A stretch of 33,466 bases of DNA from UBA1422 sp041752735 (lineage in GTDB: Bacteria > Bacillota > Clostridia > Peptostreptococcales > Anaerovoracaceae). Positions 24,233 through 32,241 of the stretch are shown here, piece by piece. Within the stretch, counting starts at the first letter, position 1. Each line of letters starts with the position of its first letter. The notes beneath the pieces are model-generated. The model searched no databases, had not been told where the DNA came from, and was given only the letters and a program-made list of their open reading frames with translations. The position numbers and the translations under genes are program-made. The stretch spans positions 1 through 33,466 of the forward strand of contig JBGSVW010000038.1 in NCBI GenBank assembly GCA_041752735.1, given 5' to 3'.

Positions 24233-26093
24233 CAAGATTATTGCAGGTAGGTATGAGCTTTTAGAAAAAATAGGTGATGGAGGCATGGCGGTGGTGTACA
24301 AAGCCAAATGCCGCTTGTTGAATCGATATGTCGCAGTTAAAATCCTAAAACCTGAGTTTGTCAACGATGCCAAATTCCTGGAGAACTTCCGAAAGGAATC
24401 CCATGCGGCAGCGAGTTTGTCGCATCCGAATATAGTCAATGTGTATGATGTAGGCAAAGAGGGCAACATCAATTATATTGTCATGGAGTTGGTATCGGGC
24501 CAGCCATTAAGTGAACTCATTAGAGAAGAGGCGCCAATCGATTATAAGAGAGTGGTTGAGCTGACCCGTCAGATTGCTTCAGGACTAAGTGTGGCGCATA
24601 AGCACAACATCATTCATAGAGATGTAAAACCCCACAACATTTTAATCACAGAGGACGGCGTTGCTAAAATTACTGATTTTGGTATCGCAAAGGCGGTGAA
24701 AACCACCACCATTGTAGATCAGACTGCAGAAGCAATTATGGGCTCAGTTCATTATTTTTCTCCCGAGCAGGCTCGTGGCGGATACGTGGATGAAAAGTCA
24801 GATATTTATTCTCTGGGAATTGTTATGTATGAAATGCTAACGGGCAATGTACCCTTTGATGGTGAGAACCCTGTGAATGTGGCCCTTAAACATATCAACG
24901 AAGAGATGCTCCCACCTTCCAAGTTGGTGTCGGGCATTCCACCAAGAATTGAGCAAATTGTCATGAAAGCCACCAGCAAATTTCCAACATCCAGATTTTC
25001 ATCAGCAGATGAAATGATTAAAGAACTGGATGATATAGAATTTGTATCCCGTATTGTTGGTGCTACAACGATGAATGGTTGGGAATCCAGCAACGGAAAA
25101 TCAACGCCCACAGAAAAAGAAACCAAATCCTCGGCACCTTCCGCAGCGGACAAAAAAAGAAAGAAGTTAATTTTCATCATAGCAGGAATCGCGTTGTTAC
25201 TGATTGGTGGTTTTGTCGCCGTTGGTTTTGCCACAGGAATTTTGGGAGGCGCCAGCGTTGAAGTGCCTGATGTCAGAGGAATGACCTATGAAGAGGCAAC
25301 GGATGAGTTGGAGAAGGTTGGTCTTAAGATTTCTGAAGGCGATTTGGTGTATAGCTCAAAATATGAGTTGGGTGAAGTGGTATCTACTGACCCAACCCCA
25401 GGGAGCATGGCAAAAGAAAACAGCACTGTTGAAGTCAACATTTGTAAAGGCGCAGAAGCTGGAACGGTCCCCGATTTAACCGGCAAAACACTTGAAGAAG
25501 CCAAAAGTTTGATTGACAGATATGGCTTTAAAATAGGGAATATAGATACAAAAGTGTCAAGTGAACCAAAGGACACTGTTTTGGAACAAGACCCCAAAGG
25601 GGGTGCAGAAACCACACCGGGAGGATACATCAACATCGTCGTCAGTGACGGTACCGGTGAAGAAGAAGTAGAAGTGCCATATTTGATAGGCAAAGACATT
25701 GATACGGCAAAACAGTTGATTGCCAGTGCCGGATTTGTTGTGGGAGAGATTACCTATGGCGCAAGCACGGAATATGATTTAGGACAAGTAATCAAGCAAC
25801 AGTATGAGGCCGGCGCACTCTTGACAAAAGGCTCCACCGTTGATATTAAAGTGGCAGGCGGCAGCGGGACCTCTATTATAACCCTAGATATTTCTTACGC
25901 GCAAGCCCAACAAGAGGTGTTTTCCTTAACTGTTAAGGTGCAAGACTTACAGGGCACCAGAACCGTCATCTCAGGCGAAACCCGTAACAAGAGTGCAGGT
26001 AGCGGTACAGTCGATGTGGAAGGCCTGGGAAGTGGTACAATCACAGTTTATTTTGACGGCGTATTAGTGATGACGAAACCGGTAGAATTTTGA
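24225..26093 (+). CDS. prkC: Ser/Thr protein kinase PrkC with three PASTA domains
   Basis: A 622-residue membrane kinase. The cytosolic kinase domain covers about 10-270: glycine loop GDGGMA at 17-22, Lys39 of VAVK, HRDVKPHN near 131 and DFG near 151. A membrane helix spans about 312-335. Three extracellular PASTA domains follow, at about 346-411, 414-480 and 482-547, each opening with a PDL/PDV/PYL-type motif. They bind peptidoglycan fragments and signal growth or germination. The last 75 residues form a beta-rich tail, similar in place to the Ig-like tail of Bacillus PrkC. It overlaps prpC by eight bases. Co-regulation with Ddl downstream fits a cell-wall sensing role. Confidence 0.96.
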   Translation: MSSKIIAGRYELLEKIGDGGMAVVYKAKCRLLNRYVAVKILKPEFVNDAKFLENFRKESHAAASLSHPNIVNVYDVGKEGNINYIVMELVSGQPLSELIREEAPIDYKRVVELTRQIASGLSVAHKHNIIHRDVKPHNILITEDGVAKITDFGIAKAVKTTTIVDQTAEAIMGSVHYFSPEQARGGYVDEKSDIYSLGIVMYEMLTGNVPFDGENPVNVALKHINEEMLPPSKLVSGIPPRIEQIVMKATSKFPTSRFSSADEMIKELDDIEFVSRIVGATTMNGWESSNGKSTPTEKETKSSAPSAADKKRKKLIFIIAGIALLLIGGFVAVGFATGILGGASVEVPDVRGMTYEEATDELEKVGLKISEGDLVYSSKYELGEVVSTDPTPGSMAKENSTVEVNICKGAEAGTVPDLTGKTLEEAKSLIDRYGFKIGNIDTKVSSEPKDTVLEQDPKGGAETTPGGYINIVVSDGTGEEEVEVPYLIGKDIDTAKQLIASAGFVVGEITYGASTEYDLGQVIKQQYEAGALLTKGSTVDIKVAGGSGTSIITLDISYAQAQQEVFSLTVKVQDLQGTRTVISGETRNKSAGSGTVDVEGLGSGTITVYFDGVLVMTKPVEF

Positions 26094-26107
26094 CCGGGGT
26101 AAATACA

Positions 26108-26974
26108 ATGCAAGGAATTATCGTAAAAGGGATTGGTGGATTTTATTTCGTCAGTGACGGCGAGGAAGTGCTTCGTTGCAAAGCGAGAGGAATTTTCAAA
26201 AAAGACGGTTTCATGCCCATGGTCGGGGATGAAGTGCTGGTCCAAAAAAATCCCATGGGCGATGGAACCATATATGAATTTTTGCCTCGCAAGAACCACT
26301 TGGTTCGTCCACCCATAGCAAATATTGACGCGGTTGCAGTGGTGATTTCTGTGGCAGATCCGGATCCGAATACACATACCATAGACCGATTTCTGGTTAT
26401 GGCCGAAAAAAATCGGGTAGAAATTATTCTGTGTATCAATAAAATTGACTTGAACACAAAAAGTCAGGTTGAAAATCTGGAGAACATATACAGTCCACTT
26501 TACCCGTTGGTTGAAGTGTGTGGCTTGACAGGACGGGGTCTTCCTCGTCTAAAAGAAATGCTCCGAGGTAAAAAAGTGGCATTTGCAGGGCCTTCAGGAG
26601 TTGGGAAATCAACCTTGATTAACAAGCTCAATCCAATGATTATGGCACCCATGGGGGAAGTGAGCACCAAAACAGGTCGAGGTAAACACACTACAAGACA
26701 TGTTGAAATTTTTAAGACAGACTTTGATGCGATGATATTTGACACACCCGGGTTTACCTCATTTAATGTCTTAGAGGCAGAACCTGATGAACTACAATTG
26801 CTATATCCAGAAATGCTACCCTTCCGCGGCCAATGCAAATATGACAATTGTCGTCACTTGACAGAACCAGCTTGCCGAGTACGGGAAGCGGTTGAGCAGA
26901 AAATGATTCATCCTTCCAGGTATGCATCATATGTAGAACAATTCAAAGAAGTGTTGGAGAACAGGAAATATTGA
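26108..26974 (+). CDS. rsgA: Ribosome small subunit biogenesis GTPase RsgA (YjeQ/CpgA)
   Basis: A 288-residue circularly permuted GTPase that checks late 30S assembly. An OB-fold (1-70) precedes the GTPase domain, in which G4 NKID (111-114) comes before G1 GPSGVGKS (161-168) and G3 DTPGF near 211, the diagnostic permutation. The C-terminal zinc site uses CKYDNCRHLTEPAC. ATG 26108 is preferred over TTG 26090, since GGGG lies upstream and family members start with MQG-like sequences. It starts 15 bases after prkC. In Bacillus the kinase phosphorylates CpgA, which fits the neighbourhood. Confidence 0.95.
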   Translation: MQGIIVKGIGGFYFVSDGEEVLRCKARGIFKKDGFMPMVGDEVLVQKNPMGDGTIYEFLPRKNHLVRPPIANIDAVAVVISVADPDPNTHTIDRFLVMAEKNRVEIILCINKIDLNTKSQVENLENIYSPLYPLVEVCGLTGRGLPRLKEMLRGKKVAFAGPSGVGKSTLINKLNPMIMAPMGEVSTKTGRGKHTTRHVEIFKTDFDAMIFDTPGFTSFNVLEAEPDELQLLYPEMLPFRGQCKYDNCRHLTEPACRVREAVEQKMIHPSRYASYVEQFKEVLENRKY

Positions 26975-26984
26975 AAGGTTAACT

Positions 26985-27647
26985 ATGCATAAAATCGCCC
27001 CATCTATATTATCAGCTGATTTTTCCAGGTTGGGAGATGAAGTAAAAGCCATTGAAAAGGGAGGCGCCCATTTCATCCATGTGGATGTGATGGATGGTCA
27101 TTTTGTGCCTAATATTAGTTTTGGTGCTACTGTGATGAAAAGTCTGCTAGGTAAGACGAATGTGCCTTTTGACGTGCATCTGATGATTGAGGCGCCGGAA
27201 AAATATCTAAAGGATTTTGTTACTGAAAACACAGCATACATCACAGTTCATTGGGAGGCGTGCCCTCTCATAGAAGGAATCATCGACCAAATCCATGGAT
27301 ATGGATTGAAAGCTGGGATCTCAATCAATCCGGACACGGACGTGCAAGTTTTGCTTCCTATACTTGACCATGTTGATCTAATATTAATCATGTCAGTATT
27401 TCCCGGATTTGGCGGGCAAGAGTTTATTCCTTCAGCGCTAGAGAAAATTCAGACACTTGAACATATTCGCAAAGAAAAAGGGCTTACATTTGAAATCGAG
27501 GTAGACGGGGGCATTACACAGACAAACATCCAATTAGTGTTGGATGCGGGGGTGGATATCATTGTTGCCGGATCTGCCATCTTCAACCAGAAGGATGCGG
27601 AGCAAGCAACTCGTGAATTTGTAACGCTGACCATTGGGGGGAACTAA
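26985..27647 (+). CDS. rpe: Ribulose-phosphate 3-epimerase
   Basis: A 220-residue TIM-barrel enzyme interconverting ribulose 5-phosphate and xylulose 5-phosphate in the pentose phosphate pathway. Family motifs: PSILSADFSRLGDE at the start, HVDVMDGHFVPNISFG (metal-binding His and Asp), VHLMIEAPEKYL, FPGFGGQEFI, EVDGGIT and AGSAIF. Normal length. GAAAGG lies before ATG, ten bases after rsgA. The rsgA-rpe order is widely conserved in Firmicutes. A thiamine pyrophosphokinase gene (thiN) often follows but is not here. Confidence 0.96.
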   Translation: MHKIAPSILSADFSRLGDEVKAIEKGGAHFIHVDVMDGHFVPNISFGATVMKSLLGKTNVPFDVHLMIEAPEKYLKDFVTENTAYITVHWEACPLIEGIIDQIHGYGLKAGISINPDTDVQVLLPILDHVDLILIMSVFPGFGGQEFIPSALEKIQTLEHIRKEKGLTFEIEVDGGITQTNIQLVLDAGVDIIVAGSAIFNQKDAEQATREFVTLTIGGN

Positions 27648-27650
27648 CGC

Positions 27651-28739
27651 ATGCAAAAAAAACTTGAATTACTGATAATCTTCGGTGGAATGTCGTCCGA
27701 GCACGAAGTGTCGTGTTTGTCTGCAGCATCGATTTTGCATCACATCAATCAAGACCTTTATAACGTTCATACCCTTGGCATAACAAAAAAAGGTCGATGG
27801 ATTTTAACCGAGGCAACACCGGAACGTATTGCCGACGGCAGTTGGGAGAATAAGATTGGAAACCGGGGCGGAATTCTTTCACCGGATTGCTCTTTCGCCG
27901 GCATACGTACTTTACTAGGCGATGAAATCCCAATCGACTGTGTATTCCCAGTGCTTCATGGGAAGTACGGTGAAGACGGAACCATACAGGGTCTCTTTGA
28001 TCTGTTGGGCATTCCCTATGTGGGATCAGGCGTTCTTGCATCATCCACCTGCATGGACAAAGCAGTTACCAAATGCATTGTCGAAAAAATTGTTGACCAG
28101 TCAGGAATCAAACAGGCTAATTATGCAACAACAGACCGATTCCGGTTTGCATCCGGACCTACAGAAACCGTACGAATGGTGACAGAAACCTTCCGGAATC
28201 AATTTCCACTCTTTGTGAAGCCGGCAAATGCAGGCTCTTCCGTTGGAATTACCAAGGTATGGGATGCGATTCAGCTTTTTGACGGAATCAGAAAAGCAGC
28301 AGAAGAGGATCATAAGATTATTGTGGAAGAAGCAATTATTGGTAGAGAATTGGAAGTGGCAGTTTTAGGCAATCGCAAGCCACAAGCTTCAAAAGTGGGC
28401 GAAATCATCGCTTCCAACGAATTTTATGATTATGAAGCAAAATACATCAATGAATTATCCAGAACCGAAATCGTCACAGATCTGCCGGAAAGCAAACTTG
28501 AAGAGATCAAACGAGCGGCAGTGTCGATTTACGAGACCATGGGTTGCCGGGGTTTATCAAGAGTGGATTTCTTTTTGGAAGAAGATGGCACCGTGGTATT
28601 CAACGAAATCAACACCATGCCTGGTTTTACAAAAATCAGTATGTATCCCAAACTCTGGGAGGCAAGTGGCATTGAATATTCCGATCTGATTGATCGATTA
28701 ATCGAATTAGCGATGGAGGACACACAATGGCAAAAATAG
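27651..28739 (+). CDS. ddl: D-alanine--D-alanine ligase
   Basis: A 362-residue ATP-grasp ligase making the D-Ala-D-Ala end of the peptidoglycan stem. Key stretches: SSEHEVSCLSAASIL at the N-terminus, PVLHGKYGEDGTIQGLFDLL, PYVGSGVLASSTCMDK, FVKPANAGSSVGITK, EEAIIGRELEVAVLG, and EINTMPGFTKISMYPKLW. The omega-loop segment YDYEAKY carries the Tyr typical of D-Ala:D-Ala ligases and not of VanA-type D-lactate ligases. GGGGGG lies 8-10 bases before ATG. It overlaps thrS by 13 bases and lies three bases after rpe. Confidence 0.95.
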   Translation: MQKKLELLIIFGGMSSEHEVSCLSAASILHHINQDLYNVHTLGITKKGRWILTEATPERIADGSWENKIGNRGGILSPDCSFAGIRTLLGDEIPIDCVFPVLHGKYGEDGTIQGLFDLLGIPYVGSGVLASSTCMDKAVTKCIVEKIVDQSGIKQANYATTDRFRFASGPTETVRMVTETFRNQFPLFVKPANAGSSVGITKVWDAIQLFDGIRKAAEEDHKIIVEEAIIGRELEVAVLGNRKPQASKVGEIIASNEFYDYEAKYINELSRTEIVTDLPESKLEEIKRAAVSIYETMGCRGLSRVDFFLEEDGTVVFNEINTMPGFTKISMYPKLWEASGIEYSDLIDRLIELAMEDTQWQK

Positions 28740-30466
28740 ATTTTAGCGATGAAAATATCCGTGATGCGTATCGGCATACGTCATCTCATATAATGGCGCA
28801 GGCCATTAAGCGAATTTGGCCAGAAGCCAAGTTGGCCATCGGCCCTGCCATCGATAACGGTTTTTACTATGATATCGACATGGAACACAAAATAACCGAA
28901 GAAGATTTGCTAAAAATCCAAAAGGAAATGAAGCGAATCATTCAGGCCAATATACCATTGGAGCGATTTGAGCTGCCTAGAGGAGAAGCCATCAAAAAAA
29001 TGGAAGCTCTAGGGGAAGACTATAAAGTAGAACTTATTAGGGACTTGCCCGAAGATGTGGCTTTATCATTTTATCAACAAGGAGAGTTTGTTGATTTGTG
29101 TGCCGGTCCGCATATGGCAAGCACTGGAACCATCAAAGCTATCAAGCTGACAGGAGTTGCCGGCGCGTATTGGCGTGGAGACTCGTCCAAAAAAATGTTG
29201 CAACGTATTTATGGCACCTCTTTTCCTTCCCAGGAAGAGTTGGACGCCCACCTTGCCCGTTTGGAAGAAGCAAAGAAACGGGATCATCGAAAAATCGGCA
29301 AAGAAATGGATTTGTTTGCCATATTTGAGGAAGGTCCGGGATTCCCATTTTTCCTGCCAAAGGGAATGGTCATCCGTAATGAACTCGAAAACTTCTGGCG
29401 CAAACTACACCGGGATAACGGATACGAAGAGATTAAAACGCCACTGATCCTCAATGAAGAATTATGGCATACGTCCGGACACTGGGATCATTATCAGGAC
29501 AACATGTATTTTACAAAAATCGACGAAGAAAACTTCGCAGTCAAGCCGATGAATTGCCCCGGTGCCATGCTGGTATACGGAAGGACCATGCATTCTTATA
29601 GAGATTTACCAATCCGTATGGGAGAACTGGGACAGGTTCATCGCCACGAACTTTCCGGCGCGCTTCATGGATTGATGAGGGTGCGTACCTTTACTCAGGA
29701 TGATGCACACATCTTTATGATGCCGGAACAAATCAAAGATGAAATAAAAAGTGTAATCGACATGATTGACTATGTTTATAACCTGTTCGGTTTCAAATAT
29801 CATATTGAGTTATCCACACAGCCGGAGGATTCAATGGGCACCAAAGAAGAATGGGATATCGCAACAGAGTCTTTGCGTGAAGCCATGGATGAAAAAGGGT
29901 TGCCTTATGTTATTAATGAAGGCGACGGTGCATTCTATGGCCCGAAGCTGGACTTTCATCTGGAAGATTCCATCGGAAGAACTTGGCAGTGCGGAACCAT
30001 TCAGTTGGATTTTCAGATGCCGCAGCGCTTTGATATCACATATATCGGCGCAGACGGTGAAAAGCATCGCCCTGTCATGATACACCGAGTAATATTTGGC
30101 TCTGTTGAAAGATTCATTGGTATACTTACAGAACATTTTGCCGGAAAATTTCCCTTATGGCTTGCACCTGTGCAGGTGAAATTGCTGACAGTAACAGAAA
30201 AATTCAATGACTATGCCAGCCAGGTAGGCCAAAAGCTTAAAGAAGCCGGTCTTCGGGTTGAAATCGATTTACGTAATGAAAAAATCGGCTATAAGCTTAG
30301 AGAAGCGAGAAACGAAAGAGCGTCTTACATCGGTATCATTGGGGAACGGGAAACAGAGGCAGGTACCTTGACACTCCGATCATCCAAAGAAGGAGAACTT
30401 GGCGAAATGCCGGTGGATGAATTCCTAGACAAATGCCTTGAAGAAATTCTCGCCAAAACTGTGTAA
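28727..30466 (+). CDS. thrS: Threonine--tRNA ligase lacking the N-terminal TGS domain
   Basis: A 579-residue class II synthetase. The N-terminus goes straight into the editing domain: His17 and His21 of the HTSSH motif match His73 and His77 of the E. coli enzyme, so about 56 residues, the TGS domain, are absent. CAGPHM supplies the further editing Cys and His. The catalytic core is complete: MNCPGAML, RHELSGALHGLMRVRTFTQDD, motif 3 HRVIFGSVERFIG, with Cys and His zinc ligands. The anticodon-binding domain spans about 475-579. GGAGGA lies six bases before ATG, inside ddl, so no earlier start with a TGS domain is possible. No T-box leader is present. Confidence 0.95.
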   Translation: MAKIDFSDENIRDAYRHTSSHIMAQAIKRIWPEAKLAIGPAIDNGFYYDIDMEHKITEEDLLKIQKEMKRIIQANIPLERFELPRGEAIKKMEALGEDYKVELIRDLPEDVALSFYQQGEFVDLCAGPHMASTGTIKAIKLTGVAGAYWRGDSSKKMLQRIYGTSFPSQEELDAHLARLEEAKKRDHRKIGKEMDLFAIFEEGPGFPFFLPKGMVIRNELENFWRKLHRDNGYEEIKTPLILNEELWHTSGHWDHYQDNMYFTKIDEENFAVKPMNCPGAMLVYGRTMHSYRDLPIRMGELGQVHRHELSGALHGLMRVRTFTQDDAHIFMMPEQIKDEIKSVIDMIDYVYNLFGFKYHIELSTQPEDSMGTKEEWDIATESLREAMDEKGLPYVINEGDGAFYGPKLDFHLEDSIGRTWQCGTIQLDFQMPQRFDITYIGADGEKHRPVMIHRVIFGSVERFIGILTEHFAGKFPLWLAPVQVKLLTVTEKFNDYASQVGQKLKEAGLRVEIDLRNEKIGYKLREARNERASYIGIIGERETEAGTLTLRSSKEGELGEMPVDEFLDKCLEEILAKTV

Positions 30467-30505
30467 TCCAAATTACTATTAATGATTGAATTGGGAGGAA
30501 ATGAG

Positions 30506-31663
30506 ATGAATGATGAAAACATCATGCTGCCTGAGAACAAAGAGAAAGAGGAGAGCAATTTGACCACAGATTCCACGGAAAAGACTGAAACAGCCCAACA
30601 GATGGGCGGACAGCAATACGGTGGATACCAACCCGCAAACCCCAAAAAGGGCATCAGCAAACCCTTGCTGATTATCGGTGGAATCCTCTTGGGCATCATT
30701 ATTATTGGTGGCGGTTGCAAGATGCTTTCAAACCAGTTGACGGGAGCCATGGGAGAGCTGATAGGTTCTACATATTCTGAAGATGAGTATTATGTGGATT
30801 ATGCGAATGTAACAAGTGACCATATTGCGGTGGTTTTTGTTGAAGGAGTCATATCTTCATCTATATCTTCAGGAATCCTTTCGGAGGGTTCTGGATATGA
30901 TCATCAGTTTGTCTTGGAAAGTATAGACCTGGCAATCAACAATGACACCAACAAAGGGCTGATGCTCTATGTCAATTCTCCTGGTGGTGGTGTTTATGAA
31001 AGTGATGAGCTATACCTAAAAATAAGAGAATATCAAGAATTGACCGACCGACCAGTATATACATATATGGGGTCCATGGCGGCATCCGGTGGATATTACA
31101 TCGCAGCGCCATCCGAAAAAATCATAGCAAATCGAAACTGTTGGACCGGTTCTATTGGTGTCACTATGGGGACCTATTATGACATCACCGGACTATTGGA
31201 TAAATACGGCGTGAAATCTGTCACCATCACTGCAGGAAAGAATAAGGCGATGGGTAGTTATACCGATCCAATGACGCCTGAACAACTGGCAATTCTGCAA
31301 TCTTTGGTGGATGAAGCCTATGGCCAGTTTGTTTCCATTGTTGCAGAAGGCAGGGGGATGGAAATGAGCCAAGTCGTGAACTTGGCTGATGGCAGGATTT
31401 ACACAGCAAGACAAGCCAAAACCTTGGGACTGGTGGACGAAATTGGCACCTTTGCTCAAGCCGTCGCAACGATGCAGGAAGATAACGACCTGACCGACTG
31501 TGACGTGTTCTATGTCACCCCACCAACAATTGGTTTTCTGGACCAGTTGCTTGGAGAGGTCAAATCAATTCAACAGTCTTCAAGCGATTTGTCTTTAATA
31601 ATGGAATTGATGGCGAAAAACGGCCAAATGCCAATCGCCTATATAAGTGACATGCTGAACTAA
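30506..31663 (+). CDS. sppA: Signal peptide peptidase SppA (single-domain type)
   Basis: A 385-residue membrane serine protease that degrades signal peptide remnants. The first 50 residues are hydrophilic and rich in Glu, Gln and Gly. A membrane helix follows at about 54-75. The catalytic dyad is Ser194 (GSMAASGGYYIAA) and Lys247 (KNKAMGSYTDP), a spacing of 53 residues, close to Bacillus SppA. SPGGGVYESDELY and NCWTGSIGVTMG are also conserved. ATG 30506 has GGGAGGA seven bases upstream. An in-frame ATG at 30482 is upstream of that site. It lies 39 bases after thrS and could still be part of the operon. Confidence 0.94.
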   Translation: MNDENIMLPENKEKEESNLTTDSTEKTETAQQMGGQQYGGYQPANPKKGISKPLLIIGGILLGIIIIGGGCKMLSNQLTGAMGELIGSTYSEDEYYVDYANVTSDHIAVVFVEGVISSSISSGILSEGSGYDHQFVLESIDLAINNDTNKGLMLYVNSPGGGVYESDELYLKIREYQELTDRPVYTYMGSMAASGGYYIAAPSEKIIANRNCWTGSIGVTMGTYYDITGLLDKYGVKSVTITAGKNKAMGSYTDPMTPEQLAILQSLVDEAYGQFVSIVAEGRGMEMSQVVNLADGRIYTARQAKTLGLVDEIGTFAQAVATMQEDNDLTDCDVFYVTPPTIGFLDQLLGEVKSIQQSSSDLSLIMELMAKNGQMPIAYISDMLN

Positions 31664-31683
31664 TGTGTTAGATAGGTAGTCTG

Positions 31684-31759
31684 AAATACCCTGCAAAGAA
31701 AAAATCAAATACCCTGCTTTTTATAGTAGGGTATTTCATTTCCACAATGGTAGGGTATT
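31684..31759 (+). repeat. Four-copy nested inverted repeat (AATACCCTGC family)
   Basis: AAATACCCTGC occurs at 31684-31694 and 31707-31717, and its near-inverse GTAGGGTATT(T) occurs at 31726-31736 and 31750-31759. The two direct copies are 23 bases apart and the two inverted copies 24 bases apart, giving an almost perfectly symmetric dyad centred near 31721. The inner pair forms a 9-bp stem followed by TTTCATTT and may end the sppA transcript. Alternative readings are a multi-site operator or a relic of mobile element ends. Confidence 0.8.
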
Positions 31760-31803
31760 ACATTTATACGGTTGAAAATGCAACAGATGACAAGTAAAAA
31801 GCC

Positions 31804-31832
31804 TTGACAGAGAAACCATGCTGTGATAAAGT
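31804..31832 (+). promoter_or_regulatory. Promoter for ylxM-ffh
   Basis: A perfect TTGACA (-35, 31804-31809) and TAAAGT (-10, 31827-31832) are 17 bases apart. The -10 is only a partial match. Start near 31839 would give a leader of about 35 bases. Confidence 0.65.
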
Positions 31833-31873
31833 ACTCATGGTGTCAAGTGAGAACACTTCACACGGAGGAAACC

Positions 31874-32230
31874 ATGTTGGATTCAATTGCCCGGCTCAGT
31901 CTGCTCAACGATTTCTACGGAAGCTTGTTGACAACCCGCCAGCAGGAAGTCATGCGACTATATCATGAAGAGAACCTATCCCTTTCCGAGATAGCAGAAG
32001 AATTCGGCATCTCCAGACAGGGGGTTCACGACACCCTGAAGAACGCAGAGCATGCCCTGATGGAGTATGAGGACAAATTAGGACTGGTCACCAGATTGGA
32101 AGAAACCAAACTGGATGTACTGAAGATTGATGGGCTGATTGCCCACATGTTAGAACAGAACAAGTCAAACCCAAGTCTGACAAAAGAGTTGGAACAAATT
32201 AAAGAAATCATCAACCGTCTCAACGCATAA
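31874..32230 (+). CDS. ylxM: YlxM family putative DNA-binding protein (UPF0122)
   Basis: A 118-residue helix-turn-helix protein. LTTRQQEVMRLYHEENLSLSEIAEEFGISRQGVHDTLKNAEHAL (residues 21-63 approximately) is a sigma-70 region 4-like HTH, typical of the family. The C-terminus is helical, likely a coiled coil. In Firmicutes ylxM lies next to ffh and ftsY, and related proteins modulate SRP pathway function. ATG 31874 is preferred because CGGAGGAAA lies just before it. The frame continues upstream through the -10 box, which argues against earlier starts. It ends 11 bases before ffh. Confidence 0.92.
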   Translation: MLDSIARLSLLNDFYGSLLTTRQQEVMRLYHEENLSLSEIAEEFGISRQGVHDTLKNAEHALMEYEDKLGLVTRLEETKLDVLKIDGLIAHMLEQNKSNPSLTKELEQIKEIINRLNA

Positions 32231-32241
32231 CGGAGAAAAAA

